The notes under the pieces are model-generated. The model had not been told where the DNA came from. It did no database searches and saw only the letters and a list, made by a program, of their open reading frames with translations. The translations under genes were made by a program, and so were the position numbers. This document shows, piece by piece, positions 63,347 through 64,000 of a DNA stretch of 64,000 nt. Positions within the stretch are counted from its first letter, which is position 1. Each line of letters starts with the position of its first letter. Source of the stretch: Bacillus sp. ISL-18. Lineage in GTDB: Bacteria > Bacillota > Bacilli > Bacillales > Cytobacillaceae. The stretch covers positions 829,399 to 893,398 of the forward strand of contig NZ_JAGGQG010000010.1 of NCBI RefSeq assembly GCF_018613415.1. Reading direction: 5' to 3'.

Positions 63347-63421
63347 TGGAGCGGAAGACGGGATTCGAACCCGCGACCCCCACCTTGGCAAGGTGGTGTT
63401 CTACCACTGAACTACTTCCGC
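63347..63421 (-). tRNA. tRNA-Gly (GCC)
   Basis: Anticodon GCC in CACCTTGCCAAGGTG, with encoded CCA. Confidence 0.95.
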
Positions 63422-63445
63422 ATATATGTTACGTTGCTTTTTAAA

Positions 63446-63530
63446 TGGTGCGGGTGAAGGGAGTCGAACCCCCACGCCTTGCGGCGCCAGATCCTAAGTC
63501 TGGTGCGTCTGCCAATTCCGCCACACCCGC
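63446..63530 (-). tRNA. tRNA-Leu (UAG)
   Basis: A type II tRNA with anticodon TAG in CAGACTTAGGATCTG, with encoded CCA. Confidence 0.95.
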
Positions 63531-63565
63531 AATATTGATAGTTATTTTACTTACGTAAAAAACTA

Positions 63566-63641
63566 TGGTGAGCCATGAAGGACTCGAACCTTCGACCCTC
63601 TGATTAAAAGTCAGATGCTCTACCAACTGAGCTAATGGCTC
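63566..63641 (-). tRNA. tRNA-Lys (UUU)
   Basis: Anticodon TTT in CTGACTTTTAATCAG, with encoded CCA. Confidence 0.95.
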
Positions 63642-63651
63642 GTACTAAAGG

Positions 63652-63724
<73 letters not shown>

Positions 63725-63743
63725 GTAAAGTAAGGAAAATATA

Positions 63744-63819
63744 TGGTGGAGGATGACGGGATCGAACCGCCGACCCTCTGCTTGTAAGGCAGATGCTCTC
63801 CCAGCTGAGCTAATCCTCC
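63744..63819 (-). tRNA. tRNA-Val (UAC)
   Basis: Anticodon TAC in CTGCCTTACAAGCAG, with encoded CCA. It is the first tRNA after the 5S gene. Confidence 0.95.
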
Positions 63820-63826
63820 ATATACA

Positions 63827-63943
<117 letters not shown>

Positions 63944-64000
63944 TATTTATTCGACACTATTTTATTATAATGTCTTTTTTTAATTTTGCAAGAGAAATTT

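Overview
The window is a piece of a low-GC Gram-positive chromosome from a spore-forming Bacillaceae species (Bacillus, Neobacillus or Cytobacillus type). The evidence is the gene order, which follows the B. subtilis ytlP-ytkP-ytzE ... rsuA-murJ-ytfP ... leuS ... ytqAB-ytpBA-ytoA-asnB-metK-pckA-ytmBA-ytlACD-ytkD ... luxS ... menFDHBEC ... glgBCDAP-tRNA/rRNA block almost gene for gene. Other signs are the Cse60 sporulation protein, strong AAGGAGG-type ribosome binding sites with many TTG and GTG starts, T-box and S-box leaders, and intrinsic terminators between most units. Several starts were moved inward from the longest open frame because a Shine-Dalgarno sequence and family length both support the inner start.

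Layout. 1-5.4 kb: lipid kinase (cut by the window edge), RNA cyclic phosphodiesterase, cysteine synthase paralogue, DeoR-type regulator, amino-acid permease, ArsR/SRPBCC pair. 5.4-8.3 kb: pyruvoyl SAM decarboxylase (speD), a long array of 52-bp hairpin repeats, and a NERD-domain protein. 8.5-16.2 kb: rsuA-murJ, ytfP, cse60, rhodanese, leuS with its T-box. 16.3-22.1 kb: cstA with a perfect CcpA (cre) site, the LytST pyruvate-type two-component system, and an MFS transporter. 22.2-29.4 kb: a second 52-bp repeat array, small proteins, ytqA/mnmM (tRNA wobble modification), ytpB/ytpA (terpenoid and lysophospholipid), a gamma-carbonic-anhydrase-like protein, and asnB. 29.6-37.6 kb: metK with SAM riboswitch, pckA with a CcpN-like box on its -10, ytmBA, the ytlACD ABC transporter, ytkD. 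37.6-44 kb: small proteins, luxS, yidD, beta-carbonic anhydrase, an orphan zinc-binding lipoprotein behind a Zur-like box, cytochrome bd. 44-53 kb: menaquinone biosynthesis (menFDHB / menEC / menA). 53-61 kb: glycogen operon glgBCDAP. 61.7-64 kb: 21 tRNA genes and 5S rRNA, in the same order as the B. subtilis rrnB array and read leftward.

The genes are mostly core metabolism. Central-carbon control is a common thread: cre sites lie near cstA and upstream of glgB, and a CcpN-type box lies at pckA. The methionine/SAM cycle is represented by metK, luxS and speD. Respiration is represented by the men genes and cydAB.

The accessory signal is in the repeats. There are two unrelated tandem arrays that both have a 52-bp period. 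There is also a MITE-like family: a 247-bp copy with an 8-bp target duplication lies inside the men locus just after a terminator, and a 97-bp relative lies between ytmA and ytlA. Finally, the tRNA array holds a 140-bp insertion/duplication carrying a 5' fragment of tRNA-fMet. I found no phage, CRISPR array, defence island or large novel operon. The best candidate for something undescribed is the hairpin array next to the NERD protein.
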